Shown here piece by piece: positions 1 through 8,302 of a stretch of 43,708 bases of DNA. How positions within the stretch are numbered: position 1 is the stretch's first letter; every line of letters begins with the position of its first letter. A model generated the notes under the pieces. The model ran no database searches. It was not told the DNA's origin and saw nothing but the letters and a program-made list of their open reading frames with translations. Origin of the DNA: an uncultured Alphaproteobacteria bacterium (GTDB taxonomy: Bacteria > Pseudomonadota > Alphaproteobacteria > RF32 > CAG-239). Where the stretch lies: assembly GCA_910585375.1 (NCBI GenBank), contig CAJUCZ010000009.1, forward strand, positions 22,474-66,181, in the 5' to 3' direction. Made by a program: the position numbers and the translations under genes.

Positions 1-55
1 AAAAAACTCCTGAGCTTCAGGAGTTTTTTCTTTAATGGTAGCGAGAGAGGGGTTC
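1..55 (-). repeat. Truncated copy of tRNA-Met 3' end plus terminator
   Basis: These 55 bases match positions 239-293 by eye. They comprise the intrinsic terminator (stem CTCCTGA/TCAGGAG with a U-run on the minus strand) and about 20 bases of the 3' end of tRNA-Met, including the encoded CCA. The match stops inside the T-arm and the rest of a tRNA is absent. It is a remnant, not a functional gene. The window begins inside the terminator, so the true extent to the left is unknown. Such 3'-end duplications are typical of integrase attachment scars, but a collapsed tandem tRNA duplication is equally possible. Confidence 0.8.
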
Positions 56-238
56 TTCTGGCTCGTAAATTTTATAAAAATTAACTCGCTGCGGTCACTC
101 GGTATGTAACGCTTGCTTCGCCTCCTCGCTCTCAAGCTAACATACCTTCGCCCGTCGTCAGAAAACAGTTCACCGAAATGTTTTCTTTCCTCCGGCCCCC
201 GACAGTGTCGGGGCTTCGAACCTCAACTTTTGTGCACA
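56..238. repeat. Hairpin-rich insert between the two tRNA-Met ends
   Basis: The 183 bases between the two tRNA-end copies contain no convincing gene but several inverted repeats. GGTATGT at 101-107 pairs with ACATACC at 140-146 and encloses GCTTG 111-115 with CAAGC 133-137. AGAAAACA at 160-167 pairs with TGTTTTCT at 179-186. CCCCGAC at 197-203 pairs with GTCGGGG at 207-213. The density of stems suggests a non-autonomous repeat element or a structured transcript. No other full copy is seen in this window. Confidence 0.5.
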
Positions 239-267
239 AAAAAACTCCTGAGCTTCAGGAGTTTTTT
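239..267 (-). terminator. Intrinsic terminator of tRNA-Met
   Basis: Read on the minus strand just after the CCA of tRNA-Met, CTCCTGA pairs with TCAGGAG and is followed by a run of T. It is identical to the hairpin at the start of the window. Confidence 0.8.
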
Positions 268-273
268 CTTTAA

Positions 274-349
274 TGGTAGCGAGAGAGGGGTTCGAACCCC
301 CGACACAAGGATTATGATTCCTCTGCTCTACCGACTGAGCTATCCCGCC
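274..349 (-). tRNA. tRNA-Met (CAT), elongator type
   Basis: The minus strand folds as a 76-nt cloverleaf. The acceptor stem is GGCGGGA with TCTCGCT, the D stem GCTC/GAGC, and the anticodon stem GAGGA/TCCTT around loop ATCATAA. The anticodon is CAT. The T arm is GGGGG TTCGAAC CCCTC, and CCA is genomically encoded. It has a pairable 5' end rather than the initiator mismatch, and resembles elongator tRNA-Met of alphaproteobacteria. A tRNA-Ile2 with a modified C34 cannot be fully excluded without tilS-determinant analysis. Its 3' end is duplicated at 36-55. Confidence 0.92.
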
Positions 350-445
350 ATCAAATTCATGTCTTTAATAATATTTCTTTTTTCTGTTGTCAATACTTAT
401 TTTTTATAAAAAACACATTTCCGCACAAAAAAAATTTCCTCCCCC

Positions 446-473
446 TAGACAAATGTTTTATAGACATTATATT
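446..473 (+). promoter_or_regulatory. Sigma70-like promoter for the outer-membrane protein gene
   Basis: TAGACA at 446-451 and TATATT at 468-473 are separated by 16 bases. They lie about 40 bases upstream of the ATG at 514, which has a GGAAGAAG ribosome-binding site. Confidence 0.5.
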
Positions 474-513
474 AATAAAAAATTCAAAATTGTAATTTAA
501 TTCGGAAGAAGAT

Positions 514-1386
514 ATGAAAAAAATTCAACTTGCAGCAGCTCTTCTGACAGTTTTATTCAGCTTTCCGGCATTATCCGCAGACCCCAAATTCTCGGAAGAC
601 GGACAAAATCATCTCCGTGCCAATCTGCGCCGCCTGTCACTTGATGTTTCGTCAACCAGCGTATCCAATGCCAAAGCCTATCAAAACTCGCCCAACTCCT
701 CACTCAGTTCCGACAGTGAAGCCGTAACCAAAGGCGTATTGGACTTTATTCTGGAATATGAAATGCCAAATGCCCAATGGAACAACAGCGTTTTTGCCGA
801 ATACGGAAAAACACGGCTCAAAAACGCCGACGGGCAAACCTCTTCCAGCGAAACAGCAGACAAAATTCTTTTAACTACGGATTATGCCCGCAAAATCTGG
901 ACATACAAAGACGCCAACGTCGGCCCCTTTGCCAGCCTCGGCTATCAAACCGAATTCACGGCCAATGACGACGCTCCCAGAACCAAAGTCATTCGGGGCA
1001 AAGGCGGACTCAAACTCTTTAACGGCACCTATATCAAAGAACTCTATGCTGCCGGCGTCATTGAAGAAGACCTGACCTATTCCGACGCCAATACCAAATA
1101 CGCCTATGAAATCGGCATTCGTGCCGAATATCCGCTGCGCGACGGTGTAAAATTCCAACTGGATTCGTATTACCGCGATTATATTTATTTCAGCCGCTAT
1201 CAGGGAACTGATTTCAAATATGAACTGAATTTCACGTCACGCATGGAAGTCGAAGTCAAAGACAGTTTCAAAATCGCACCTTACATCGCCTACTTTCAAG
1301 CGCAGTCACGTGAAGCCGCCGTTAAGGGAAGCAACTTGATGATCGGTGTTTCTTTTGGTTTCTCAAACTTATATGATATTTTCTGA
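514..1386 (+). CDS. Predicted outer-membrane beta-barrel protein, function unknown
   Basis: This 290-residue protein starts with a clear Sec signal peptide: lysines, a hydrophobic core LAAALLTVLF, and a likely cut after SALSA-type residues around 21-22. The mature part alternates polar and aromatic residues, as in beta strands (for example near FQLDSYYRDYIYF and VSFGFSNLYDIF), and ends in phenylalanine, as outer-membrane barrels usually do. I do not recognise the family. The start is supported by GGAAGAAG a few bases upstream. The next gene follows after 11 bases, so the two are probably co-transcribed. A porin-like or surface-exposed role is inference only. Confidence 0.75.
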   Translation: MKKIQLAAALLTVLFSFPALSADPKFSEDGQNHLRANLRRLSLDVSSTSVSNAKAYQNSPNSSLSSDSEAVTKGVLDFILEYEMPNAQWNNSVFAEYGKTRLKNADGQTSSSETADKILLTTDYARKIWTYKDANVGPFASLGYQTEFTANDDAPRTKVIRGKGGLKLFNGTYIKELYAAGVIEEDLTYSDANTKYAYEIGIRAEYPLRDGVKFQLDSYYRDYIYFSRYQGTDFKYELNFTSRMEVEVKDSFKIAPYIAYFQAQSREAAVKGSNLMIGVSFGFSNLYDIF

Positions 1387-1397
1387 GGAGATAAAAC

Positions 1398-1757
1398 ATG
1401 TCTGAATTTTTGCTCGTGGAATACCCCAAGTGCTCAACCTGCCAAAAAGCCCGCAAATGGCTGGAAGAAAACCACATAAAATTCACCGGCCGCCATATTG
1501 TCGAAAACACTCCCGACCAAAGTGAACTTCGCCAATGGATTTCCCGTTCGGGAAAACCAACTGCCAAATTCTTTAATACCTCAGGATTAAAATATAAGGC
1601 ACTCAACTTAAAAGACCGGCTGCCGGCTCTATCGGAAGATGAACAAATCGCATTGCTGGCTTCTGACGGCATGCTCATCAAGCGTCCGCTGCTTATCGGC
1701 AAACAGATTGTCCTCTCCGGCTTTCGTCCTGACGAATGGGAAAAGCTAAAAGAATAA
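1398..1757 (+). CDS. Spx/ArsC-family thioredoxin-fold protein
   Basis: At 119 residues it has the usual length for the ArsC/Spx/YffB family. The N-terminal strand is followed by CSTCQKA, with C12 and C15 in a CXXC arrangement, and the conserved RPLLIG segment near residue 95 is present. Family members are arsenate reductases that use glutathione or thioredoxin, or Spx-like regulators that bind RNA polymerase. The sequence alone does not decide between them; no arsenic-resistance genes are adjacent. The ribosome-binding site is GGAG. It sits 11 bases after the outer-membrane protein gene. Confidence 0.85.
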   Translation: MSEFLLVEYPKCSTCQKARKWLEENHIKFTGRHIVENTPDQSELRQWISRSGKPTAKFFNTSGLKYKALNLKDRLPALSEDEQIALLASDGMLIKRPLLIGKQIVLSGFRPDEWEKLKE

Positions 1758-1786
1758 CGGCCTTGTTTCTAACTCTTCAAAAAATG

Positions 1787-1814
1787 TTGACTTACTGACG
1801 GACTGTGCTAATTA
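1787..1814 (+). promoter_or_regulatory. Sigma70-like promoter for the MarC-family gene
   Basis: TTGACT at 1787-1792 and TAATTA at 1809-1814 are separated by 16 bases, about 35 bases before the ATG at 1849. Confidence 0.5.
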
Positions 1815-1848
1815 TCCGGCATAATCAGTTAATTTTAAGGAAAAAAAT

Positions 1849-2448
1849 ATGTTTGGCGCCTTCAGTATTCAGGAATTCATCAGTTCATTCTTCGTCCTTT
1901 TTGCCGTTATTGACGTTGTAGGCTCAATTCCCGTCCTCTTAAACCTCAAAAGGCGCGGCAAACGAATTAACGCCGCCAAAGCCAGCATTCTGGCTCTGAT
2001 TGTCTTTTTGATATTTTTCTACGGCGGAGAAGCTTTTCTTCACTTGTTCAACGTAGACATCTCTTCTTTTGCCGTTGCCGGCTCGCTGATTATTTTCGTC
2101 ATTGCCATGGAAATGATTCTGGATATTGAAATATTCAAAGACCAGCCCGATGCCCCTAAAGACGCCACTTTTGTACCGGTTGTTTTTCCGCTGCTGGCCG
2201 GAGCCGGCGCTCTGACAACCCTGCTCTCCATCCGCGCCCAGTTTAATGACATCAATATTTTGCTGGCCGTGTTCTGTAATATGATTGTGGTTTATCTGGT
2301 TCTTAAAATGACCAAAAAGCTTGAAAAGATTCTGGCCCCCGGAATTATTTACATCTTCCAAAAATTCTTTGGCATTATCCTGTTGGCCATTTCAGTCAAA
2401 CTGTTCACCGCCAATCTGGCTTTTCTGATCAAAACCGCCGCCGGATAA
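1849..2448 (+). CDS. MarC-family (UPF0056) integral membrane protein
   Basis: This 199-residue, very hydrophobic protein has about six predicted membrane helices. It shows MarC-family patterns: an N-terminal FFVLFAVIDVVGSIPVLL segment, a central FPLLAGAGALTTLLS stretch and a C-terminal FGIILLAISVKL helix. MarC proteins sit in the inner membrane; the transported substrate is not established, and the historical link to multiple antibiotic resistance is not supported. The start is well placed behind AAGGA. A hairpin follows the stop, separating it from motA. Confidence 0.9.
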   Translation: MFGAFSIQEFISSFFVLFAVIDVVGSIPVLLNLKRRGKRINAAKASILALIVFLIFFYGGEAFLHLFNVDISSFAVAGSLIIFVIAMEMILDIEIFKDQPDAPKDATFVPVVFPLLAGAGALTTLLSIRAQFNDINILLAVFCNMIVVYLVLKMTKKLEKILAPGIIYIFQKFFGIILLAISVKLFTANLAFLIKTAAG

Positions 2449-2474
2449 GCTTCCGACAATTTCCTTTGAATAAC

Positions 2475-2511
2475 ATGCCGGAAGAAGTTGACGTTCCGGC
2501 ATTAATATTTT
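2475..2511 (+). terminator. Likely terminator after the MarC-family gene
   Basis: ATGCCGGAA at 2475-2483 pairs with TTCCGGCAT at 2494-2502, followed by a T-rich stretch. The U-run is interrupted, so it may be only partly effective. Confidence 0.55.
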
Positions 2512-2550
2512 ACACATAGTTTCAAGGACTAAATTGATAAAGGAAAAAAA

Positions 2551-3327
2551 ATGGAAAAGTCTACATCAGTCGGTGTCATTATGGGCGTTGCCGCCGTTGG
2601 TGTCGGCATGGCCTTAAAAGGTGCAGATCCTCATTCTTTAATCAACCCAGCTGCATTTTTGATTATTATTGTCGGAACGGCAGCCGCCCTCTTTAACGCT
2701 TTCACGATGAAAGAACTCAAAAAATTTCCCAAGCTTTTGAAAATTATTTTTACCGGACACAAGCAGAAAAGCAAACAGGAAATTTTTGACCTTTTTGTTT
2801 CCCTCGCCAAGACCGCTAAAACCGAAGGCGTTGTCGGAATCGAACGTATTGCCAATGACATGGATGATCCGTTCATCAAAACCGGTTTATCATTGGTTGC
2901 CGATGGTTTTCCGGAAGATTTTATCTATGAAACGCTGGAAAGTGAAATCAAACAAATGGAAGAACGCCATCGTTCCGGTGCCGCCATATTTTCGCAGGCC
3001 GGAATGTACGCCCCAACCCTCGGCGTTTTGGGAGCGGTTATTGGCTTGATTGCCGCCTTGGGCAACCTTTCTGACATTGATAAACTCGGACATTCGATTG
3101 CCGCGGCTTTTGTCGCCACCCTGCTCGGTATTTTTACCGGTTACGTTATCTGGCATCCTTTTGCCAACAAACTGAAACAAATCTCCAAAGAAGAAGTCGA
3201 AAACAAAAAAATGATTCTGGAAGGAGCTCTTGCCCTGCAAAGCGGCGCCTCTTCTTTGGCAATGGAAGCCAAATTGCAGTCCTTTATTCCGGTGTCGGAA
3301 CGCCGTCAGTCTCAGAACAAGGAATAA
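2551..3327 (+). CDS. motA: MotA flagellar stator protein
   Basis: This 258-residue MotA/PomA-type protein forms the ring of the stator that couples ion flow to flagellar rotation in the inner membrane. Two N-terminal helices (about residues 7-22 and 31-50) precede a cytoplasmic domain. Two more helices follow, around APTLGVLGAVIGLIAALG and GHSIAAAFVATLLGIFTGYVIW. The length and the short N-terminus resemble the PomA/MotP group. Sodium versus proton coupling cannot be decided here. The ribosome-binding site is AAAGGA. motB starts 3 bases after the stop, an operon arrangement typical for stator genes. Confidence 0.95.
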   Translation: MEKSTSVGVIMGVAAVGVGMALKGADPHSLINPAAFLIIIVGTAAALFNAFTMKELKKFPKLLKIIFTGHKQKSKQEIFDLFVSLAKTAKTEGVVGIERIANDMDDPFIKTGLSLVADGFPEDFIYETLESEIKQMEERHRSGAAIFSQAGMYAPTLGVLGAVIGLIAALGNLSDIDKLGHSIAAAFVATLLGIFTGYVIWHPFANKLKQISKEEVENKKMILEGALALQSGASSLAMEAKLQSFIPVSERRQSQNKE

Positions 3328-3330
3328 AAA

Positions 3331-3996
3331 ATGGCAAAACGCAAACCGGAACAAGAAGCGCATGAAGAACATGCCGATGAGACTTGGCTGATTCCCTATT
3401 CAGATTTATTGACCTTGCTTCTGGCGCTTTTTATCGTGCTTTTTGCATCTTCCAAACTTGACAAAGCCAAGATGAGCCAAATGGAAGCGGCTTTTGCAGC
3501 AGCGTTTAATGCAGCGACCGGCCTTGACAAGCTCAGCGGCAATCTGGGAGAATTTATGAGCAGCATACAGGAACTCGGATTGGATTCTTCCGTCAGCCTC
3601 GGCTCCGATGACCGCGGCGTCGCCATTGACATAGGCAGCCTGTCAATGTTCGCCCCAAGAAAATCTGACCTTTTGGACAGCATTCATCCGGTGCTCAACC
3701 AAATCATTTCTTTGCTTCAACAACCACGTTACAAGCGCTTTCGGATAACGGTGGAAGGCCATACCGACGATATTGAGGCCTCCGATTCCGACTTTCCGTC
3801 AAAATGGGAATTGTCTTCCAACCGGGCAGCAGCCGTTGTACGCTACTTTATAAAAAAGGGCATTGCGTCAGAACGCCTGCAGGTTATCGGCCGGGCCGAC
3901 ATCGCCCCCAAATTTCCCAACTATAACGCATATAATGAGCCTGTTCCGGAAAATCGTACCCGCAACCGGCGCATTGAAATTCACATTGAACCTTAA
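3331..3996 (+). CDS. motB: MotB flagellar stator protein with OmpA-like domain
   Basis: This is a 221-residue protein with one N-terminal membrane helix preceded by PYSD. D25 corresponds to the essential ion-binding aspartate of MotB. The periplasmic part ends in an OmpA-like peptidoglycan-binding domain, with VEGHTDD near residue 140 and NRRIEI at the end. Together with MotA it forms the anchored stator unit. It starts 3 bases after motA and is followed after 16 bases by a TerC-family gene, so all three are likely one transcript. No other flagellar gene lies nearby until fliJ and fliI at 40317-42095. Confidence 0.95.
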   Translation: MAKRKPEQEAHEEHADETWLIPYSDLLTLLLALFIVLFASSKLDKAKMSQMEAAFAAAFNAATGLDKLSGNLGEFMSSIQELGLDSSVSLGSDDRGVAIDIGSLSMFAPRKSDLLDSIHPVLNQIISLLQQPRYKRFRITVEGHTDDIEASDSDFPSKWELSSNRAAAVVRYFIKKGIASERLQVIGRADIAPKFPNYNAYNEPVPENRTRNRRIEIHIEP

Positions 3997-4012
3997 AATC
4001 AGGAAAATATAA

Positions 4013-4984
4013 ATGGAAAAATTGTCTTATTTGCTGGAACATCATCTGGTTTTGCCTGCTTACGGCCAATGGATTATTTTCGGCATCATCGTTTTTGCTC
4101 TTTTATTTTTGGACCTTTTTGTCTTTCACCGCCACGCGGAAGAACCCAAGCTTAAAGAAACTTTTTGGGCTTGCGTATTTTACATCGCCATAGCCATTGT
4201 CTTTGGCTTCTTTGTCATTTATGAACGCGGTACCGAAACCGGCATGCTTTATTTCACCGGCTTTCTGGTCGAGAAAAGCTTGTCCTTGGACAATATTTTT
4301 ATCATGTCTGTCATATTCAGCAGCCTGAAAATTGAACGCAAATATCAACACCGCGTTTTATTCTGGGGAATTCTCGGCGCTATTGTCATGCGCGGTGTCC
4401 TTATCGGTGTCGGTGAAGTCCTGATTTCCAATTTTCACTGGGTCTTATACATCTTCTCCGCATTTTTAATCTACACCGGTATCAAAATGGCACTGCACAA
4501 AGAAGATGAACAGGGAAAACTGGAAGACAGCCGGCTGTTCCGTGTTGTCAGCAAATTCTTCCATGTCACACCGGAAATAAGAGGTGAACACTTCTTCGTT
4601 AAAGAAAACGGCAGACATTATATCACGCCGCTGTTCTTTGCCCTGATTATTATTGAAACCATGGATGTTATTTTCGCTCTGGACAGCATTCCGGCAATCT
4701 TCCTGATCACGCAGGATTTGTTTGTGGTTTACACCAGCAATATTTTTGCCATTCTCGGCCTCCGGGCACTGTACTTTCTGCTCGCCGCAGCCGTTTACAA
4801 ATTTGTTTACCTCAAACCGGCATTGTCTGTTATCTTAATTTTTATCGGCGCCAAAATATTTTTGCCGTACATCGGAATTAAGATTGAAGCCTGGCAATCG
4901 CTCAGCATCACCTTCGGATTACTCTTTATTGGTATTGCAGCCTCACTGATCCGGCCTAATCCGATAGAAGCAGAAAATAAATAA
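4013..4984 (+). CDS. TerC/Alx-family membrane protein
   Basis: This 323-residue protein has about nine membrane helices and matches the TerC family. Acidic residues lie within membrane segments, as in LFLDLFVFHR, VEKSLSLDNIFIM and IIETMDVIFALDSIPAIF. Homologues such as Alx and MeeF/MeeY export manganese or load metals onto secreted enzymes; a manganese role here is inferred from the family. The usual yybP-ykoY leader has no room, because the gene begins only 16 bases after motB behind AGGAAA. A strong bidirectional terminator follows. Confidence 0.9.
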   Translation: MEKLSYLLEHHLVLPAYGQWIIFGIIVFALLFLDLFVFHRHAEEPKLKETFWACVFYIAIAIVFGFFVIYERGTETGMLYFTGFLVEKSLSLDNIFIMSVIFSSLKIERKYQHRVLFWGILGAIVMRGVLIGVGEVLISNFHWVLYIFSAFLIYTGIKMALHKEDEQGKLEDSRLFRVVSKFFHVTPEIRGEHFFVKENGRHYITPLFFALIIIETMDVIFALDSIPAIFLITQDLFVVYTSNIFAILGLRALYFLLAAAVYKFVYLKPALSVILIFIGAKIFLPYIGIKIEAWQSLSITFGLLFIGIAASLIRPNPIEAENK

Positions 4985-4990
4985 CAAAAA

Positions 4991-5025
4991 AAATTCCCGT
5001 TCTTGCAAGAACGGGAATTTTTTTA
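4991..5025. terminator. Bidirectional terminator between convergent genes
   Basis: A perfect stem AAATTCCCGTTCTT with its complement spans 4991-5020, with A and T runs on both sides. It serves the TerC gene on plus and the transporter gene ending at 5035 on minus. Confidence 0.9.
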
Positions 5026-5034
5026 ATAAACAGC

Positions 5035-6384
5035 TTACATAAAGAACTCAATATAAACAAAAGCCGTTCCGATAAGCACGCTCAGCAACATTATCGGCAC
5101 CGACCACAACAAGAACTTCACAAAGCTGATCGGATGCCCTTCACGCATGGCCATACCGGCCACCACTACATTGGCCGAAGCACCGATAAGCGTTCCGTTT
5201 CCGCCAAAACAGGCCCCCAGCGACAAAGACCACCACACCGGCATCATAATGTCACGACCGCCAACAGATTCTTCCATAGACTTCAACATCGGAATCATCG
5301 TTGCCACAAACGGAATATTATCAATCACACTGGAGATAATTGCCGAACACCACAAAATCAGAAAGCTCAGTTTTGCAATGCTTCCGTCCGTCAACTCTAC
5401 AAACTTCTGTCCCAAATAAGCCAGCACGCCTGTCACTTCCAGACCATAAACAATAACAAACAAACCGGTAAAGAAAAAAATTGTAATCCAGTCAACCATA
5501 TTAAAAATTTCCTGAACCTTTCCGTCTTTTTCCTCACCTTGAGAACCGAAAGTATATAACAGCAGCAAAACGGCAGCACCAAGCAAAGCAATGGTACCGT
5601 TGTCCAGACCGATATGATGAGCCGAAATAAAGCCGGCAATCACACAGGCCAAAACCACCAAAGCTTTAACCAGCAAGCCCTTATCCGTAATCGCGTCATT
5701 AGGATTCATGGCCATTACTTTTTTCTTGCAATCATCTGTTGTCTTAAGCTGCACGCCCCAAAAGCGGTCAAAGATAAAAATAACCACAACCATGGTCACC
5801 GCAACAACGGGCGTCAGAACTTTTACAAAATCCATAAAACTCAGATTCAGGGCAGATCCGATCAAAATATTGGGAGGATCGCCGATAAGCGTTGCCGTTC
5901 CACCGATATTGGAAGAAAAAATCTCCAACAGAAGATACGGATAAGGATTGATTCTGAGTTTGCGCGTAATCTGAAAAGTTACCGGCGCAATCAGCAAAAC
6001 CGTGGTAACATTGTCCAGAAAACCGGAAAAAACAGCCGTAACAATCGCCAAAGCAGCCATCAGGCCGCGCGGGCTGGCTTTTACTTTTTTTGCCGACCAA
6101 ATTGCCACATACTGGAACATACCGGACTTTTCAGATACAGCCACAATAATCATCATGCCGATAAGCAGCGCCAATGTATTAAAATCAATTCCGGCCAATG
6201 CTTGCTTTTGCGACAAAATACCTGTCGCAATCATCACGCCGGCGCCAATCAGCGCAATAACGGCCCGGTTAACTTTCTCGGAAAAAATTATCAGATAACA
6301 AACCGCAACAATAATAATTGCGGCCAAAGAAGGCGGCATCCCTAAAATCAGGTTCGCGGCCTCGCCTGTATTCGTATTGAGCAT
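5035..6384 (-). CDS. ArsB/NhaD-family ion transporter
   Basis: This 449-residue protein has about eleven or twelve membrane helices and belongs to the ion-transporter superfamily that includes NhaD, ArsB and the P protein (PF03600-type). Two pseudo-symmetric signature segments are visible: SGFLDNVTTVLLIAP with SSNIGGTATLIGDPPNI in the first half, and SVIDNIPFVATMIPM with GGNGTLIGASANVVVAG in the second. NhaD members exchange Na+ for H+; ArsB members export arsenite. The GGTATLIGDPPN form occurs across the superfamily, so the substrate is not settled. The gene stands alone, with a convergent terminator at its end. Confidence 0.88.
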   Translation of the reverse strand: MLNTNTGEAANLILGMPPSLAAIIIVAVCYLIIFSEKVNRAVIALIGAGVMIATGILSQKQALAGIDFNTLALLIGMMIIVAVSEKSGMFQYVAIWSAKKVKASPRGLMAALAIVTAVFSGFLDNVTTVLLIAPVTFQITRKLRINPYPYLLLEIFSSNIGGTATLIGDPPNILIGSALNLSFMDFVKVLTPVVAVTMVVVIFIFDRFWGVQLKTTDDCKKKVMAMNPNDAITDKGLLVKALVVLACVIAGFISAHHIGLDNGTIALLGAAVLLLLYTFGSQGEEKDGKVQEIFNMVDWITIFFFTGLFVIVYGLEVTGVLAYLGQKFVELTDGSIAKLSFLILWCSAIISSVIDNIPFVATMIPMLKSMEESVGGRDIMMPVWWSLSLGACFGGNGTLIGASANVVVAGMAMREGHPISFVKFLLWSVPIMLLSVLIGTAFVYIEFFM

Positions 6385-6443
6385 AAATATTCCCTCAAAA
6401 TAAATTCACACAGTTAGTCCGCACTCTGCTCTGTAAAAAAGAT

Positions 6444-6471
6444 AAAGTGTGATTTTAACTAACCACACTTT
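6444..6471 (-). terminator. Terminator after gltX
   Basis: On the minus strand AAAGTGTG pairs with CACACTTT across a 12-base loop, followed by a T-rich run. Confidence 0.7.
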
Positions 6472-6484
6472 TCTTACTATTTTG

Positions 6485-8143
6485 TTAATTAATAATATTC
6501 AGCCTTTTCAGCGCCCGCTCCTTTCCAAGCACTTTCATGATGGAACAGAGATCGGGACTGTTCGTCCGTCCGGTAATCAACACCCGCAATACGGTTGCCA
6601 CATCAGAAACGCTGCCCTTATAAGCTTCCGGATTTTTAGAATATTCCTTCGGATTTTTGGCATAACCGTTGGCAAGAGCAAAGTCTTTTACTTTGGCAAA
6701 CCACTCGTTTTTATCATCATTCTCGTCATAAGTGGCAACAAAAGCTTTAACAATCTCCTGCATATTTTCTAAAGGCTGATTCGGCACCAGCTTGAGAACG
6801 TCATCTTTGGTCAGGATAAATTCCTCATCAAAGAAATATCTTATCTCATCCCAAATACCGGAAAAAGTTACATAATCTTTTCTGACACGGTCGCAGTTGC
6901 TGCGCTCGATATCCAGAATCTGCTTGAAATAGCCGCCGTTGGCATCCAGACGGTTCTGCATTTCCCGATCATATTTGGCCGCCCATTGGTATAAGCGGTC
7001 ATAAAGCTCGTCACAGCTCAAAGTCGCAATAAACTCTTTGCTGATGTCTTCCAGCTTGACAAAATCCAGAAGCGGACCGCTGTTGTTAAGTTTGCTGATC
7101 TTAAATTCAAAATCCTTATAAGTCTTGTTGGGATTAGCCTTTTTATAGTCTTCAAAATCAGAATTGGCCAGATTCATCAAATAATCAATAACGGCTTCTT
7201 TCGGATAACCTTTCTCGCCGTAAAAAGCCACATTAGCCTCAGGATCTTTACGCTTGCTGAGTTTGCGGCGTGCACCTTCGTCAAGTTTCTGAATCGGTGC
7301 GATATGCCCATATTTCGGCGCTTTCCAGCCCATTGCCTCAAACAGCTGAATATGCAACGGCAAAGAAGACAACCACTCGTCGCCGCGCACCACATGGGTT
7401 GTTCCCATCAAATGGTCATCAACAATATGGGCAAAATGATAAGTCGGCAGCCCATCGGATTTCAAAATGACAATATCCAAATCATTTTCCGGAAAAAAGC
7501 GCTTGCCGCGCAAAATGTCTTCAACGGCAATTTTGTTGATATACTTCCCCGGAGATTTAAAACGGATGACAAACGGCTTTCCGGCATCCAGATTGGCAAT
7601 CACCTGCTCTTCGGTCAGATTGCGATCTCTGGCCCACAAACCGTAATACCCCGGACGTCCGCCGGCTTTGGTCTGCCGTTCGCGCATGGCCTCAATTTCC
7701 TCTTCGGTACAAAAGCACGGATAAGCCATGCCTTTTTCCAAAAGCTGTTTGACATAAGCCTGATAAATTTCTCTGCGTTTGCTTTGCGTATACGGACCGT
7801 AAGCGCCGGTCTCCTCATTCCCGTTCACAGGCCCTTCATCAACAATCAGGCCATATTCTTTGAGCGAACGGATAATCAAATCCGTCGCACCTTCAATCTC
7901 ACGCTTGGTATCGGTATCCTCAATCCGCAAAATAAACACACCGTTGCTCTGATGAGCAAAACGCTCTGAAATCAACGCCGCATAAATCCCGCCGATATGC
8001 ATAAATCCGGTCGGGCTCGGGGCAATACGGGTCACATACCGGCTGTCGGACAACTGCCGCGGCGGATATCTTTTTTCAATTTCTTCCGCGGCCAAAATGT
8101 TATCACCCATCAAGCGGCCGATAGTCTCTTTTGATAATGCCAT
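6485..8143 (-). CDS. gltX: Glutamyl-tRNA synthetase
   Basis: This class I aminoacyl-tRNA synthetase charges tRNA-Glu in the cytoplasm. The active-site HIGH-type motif HIGG is at residues 49-52 inside APSPTGFMHIGG, and the KMSKS-type motif is KLSKR near residue 310. A CFC segment near residue 145 could be a partial zinc site. The protein is about 552 residues, longer than the usual bacterial 470-500. It has an N-terminal extension of about 35 residues and resembles the long variants found in some Firmicutes and Bacteroidota. I chose the ATG at 8143, behind GAG at 8 bases; an in-frame TTG lies 6 bases upstream. A separate tRNA-Glu gene lies at 32837-32912. Confidence 0.93.
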   Translation of the reverse strand: MALSKETIGRLMGDNILAAEEIEKRYPPRQLSDSRYVTRIAPSPTGFMHIGGIYAALISERFAHQSNGVFILRIEDTDTKREIEGATDLIIRSLKEYGLIVDEGPVNGNEETGAYGPYTQSKRREIYQAYVKQLLEKGMAYPCFCTEEEIEAMRERQTKAGGRPGYYGLWARDRNLTEEQVIANLDAGKPFVIRFKSPGKYINKIAVEDILRGKRFFPENDLDIVILKSDGLPTYHFAHIVDDHLMGTTHVVRGDEWLSSLPLHIQLFEAMGWKAPKYGHIAPIQKLDEGARRKLSKRKDPEANVAFYGEKGYPKEAVIDYLMNLANSDFEDYKKANPNKTYKDFEFKISKLNNSGPLLDFVKLEDISKEFIATLSCDELYDRLYQWAAKYDREMQNRLDANGGYFKQILDIERSNCDRVRKDYVTFSGIWDEIRYFFDEEFILTKDDVLKLVPNQPLENMQEIVKAFVATYDENDDKNEWFAKVKDFALANGYAKNPKEYSKNPEAYKGSVSDVATVLRVLITGRTNSPDLCSIMKVLGKERALKRLNIIN

Positions 8144-8302
8144 TTTCAATTCTCACAAAAAAAACGTTAAACTTACTCGGAATTTATCACAAAAATATAA
8201 TTAAGCAAGCATTTTTACACCGTCGGAAAACAAGATTCATTTGCAGAAAATTTACTTTTCGCTGCTATATTAACCTCATTATATTTAAGAAAGAAGGACA
8301 TC

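Noticed and set aside
3997..4012. Manganese riboswitch before the TerC-family gene
   Set aside because: Only 16 bases separate it from motB, too few for a yybP-ykoY leader.
8144..8149. TTG start for gltX at 8149
   Set aside because: The ATG two codons later has a better-spaced GAG and is the more common start.
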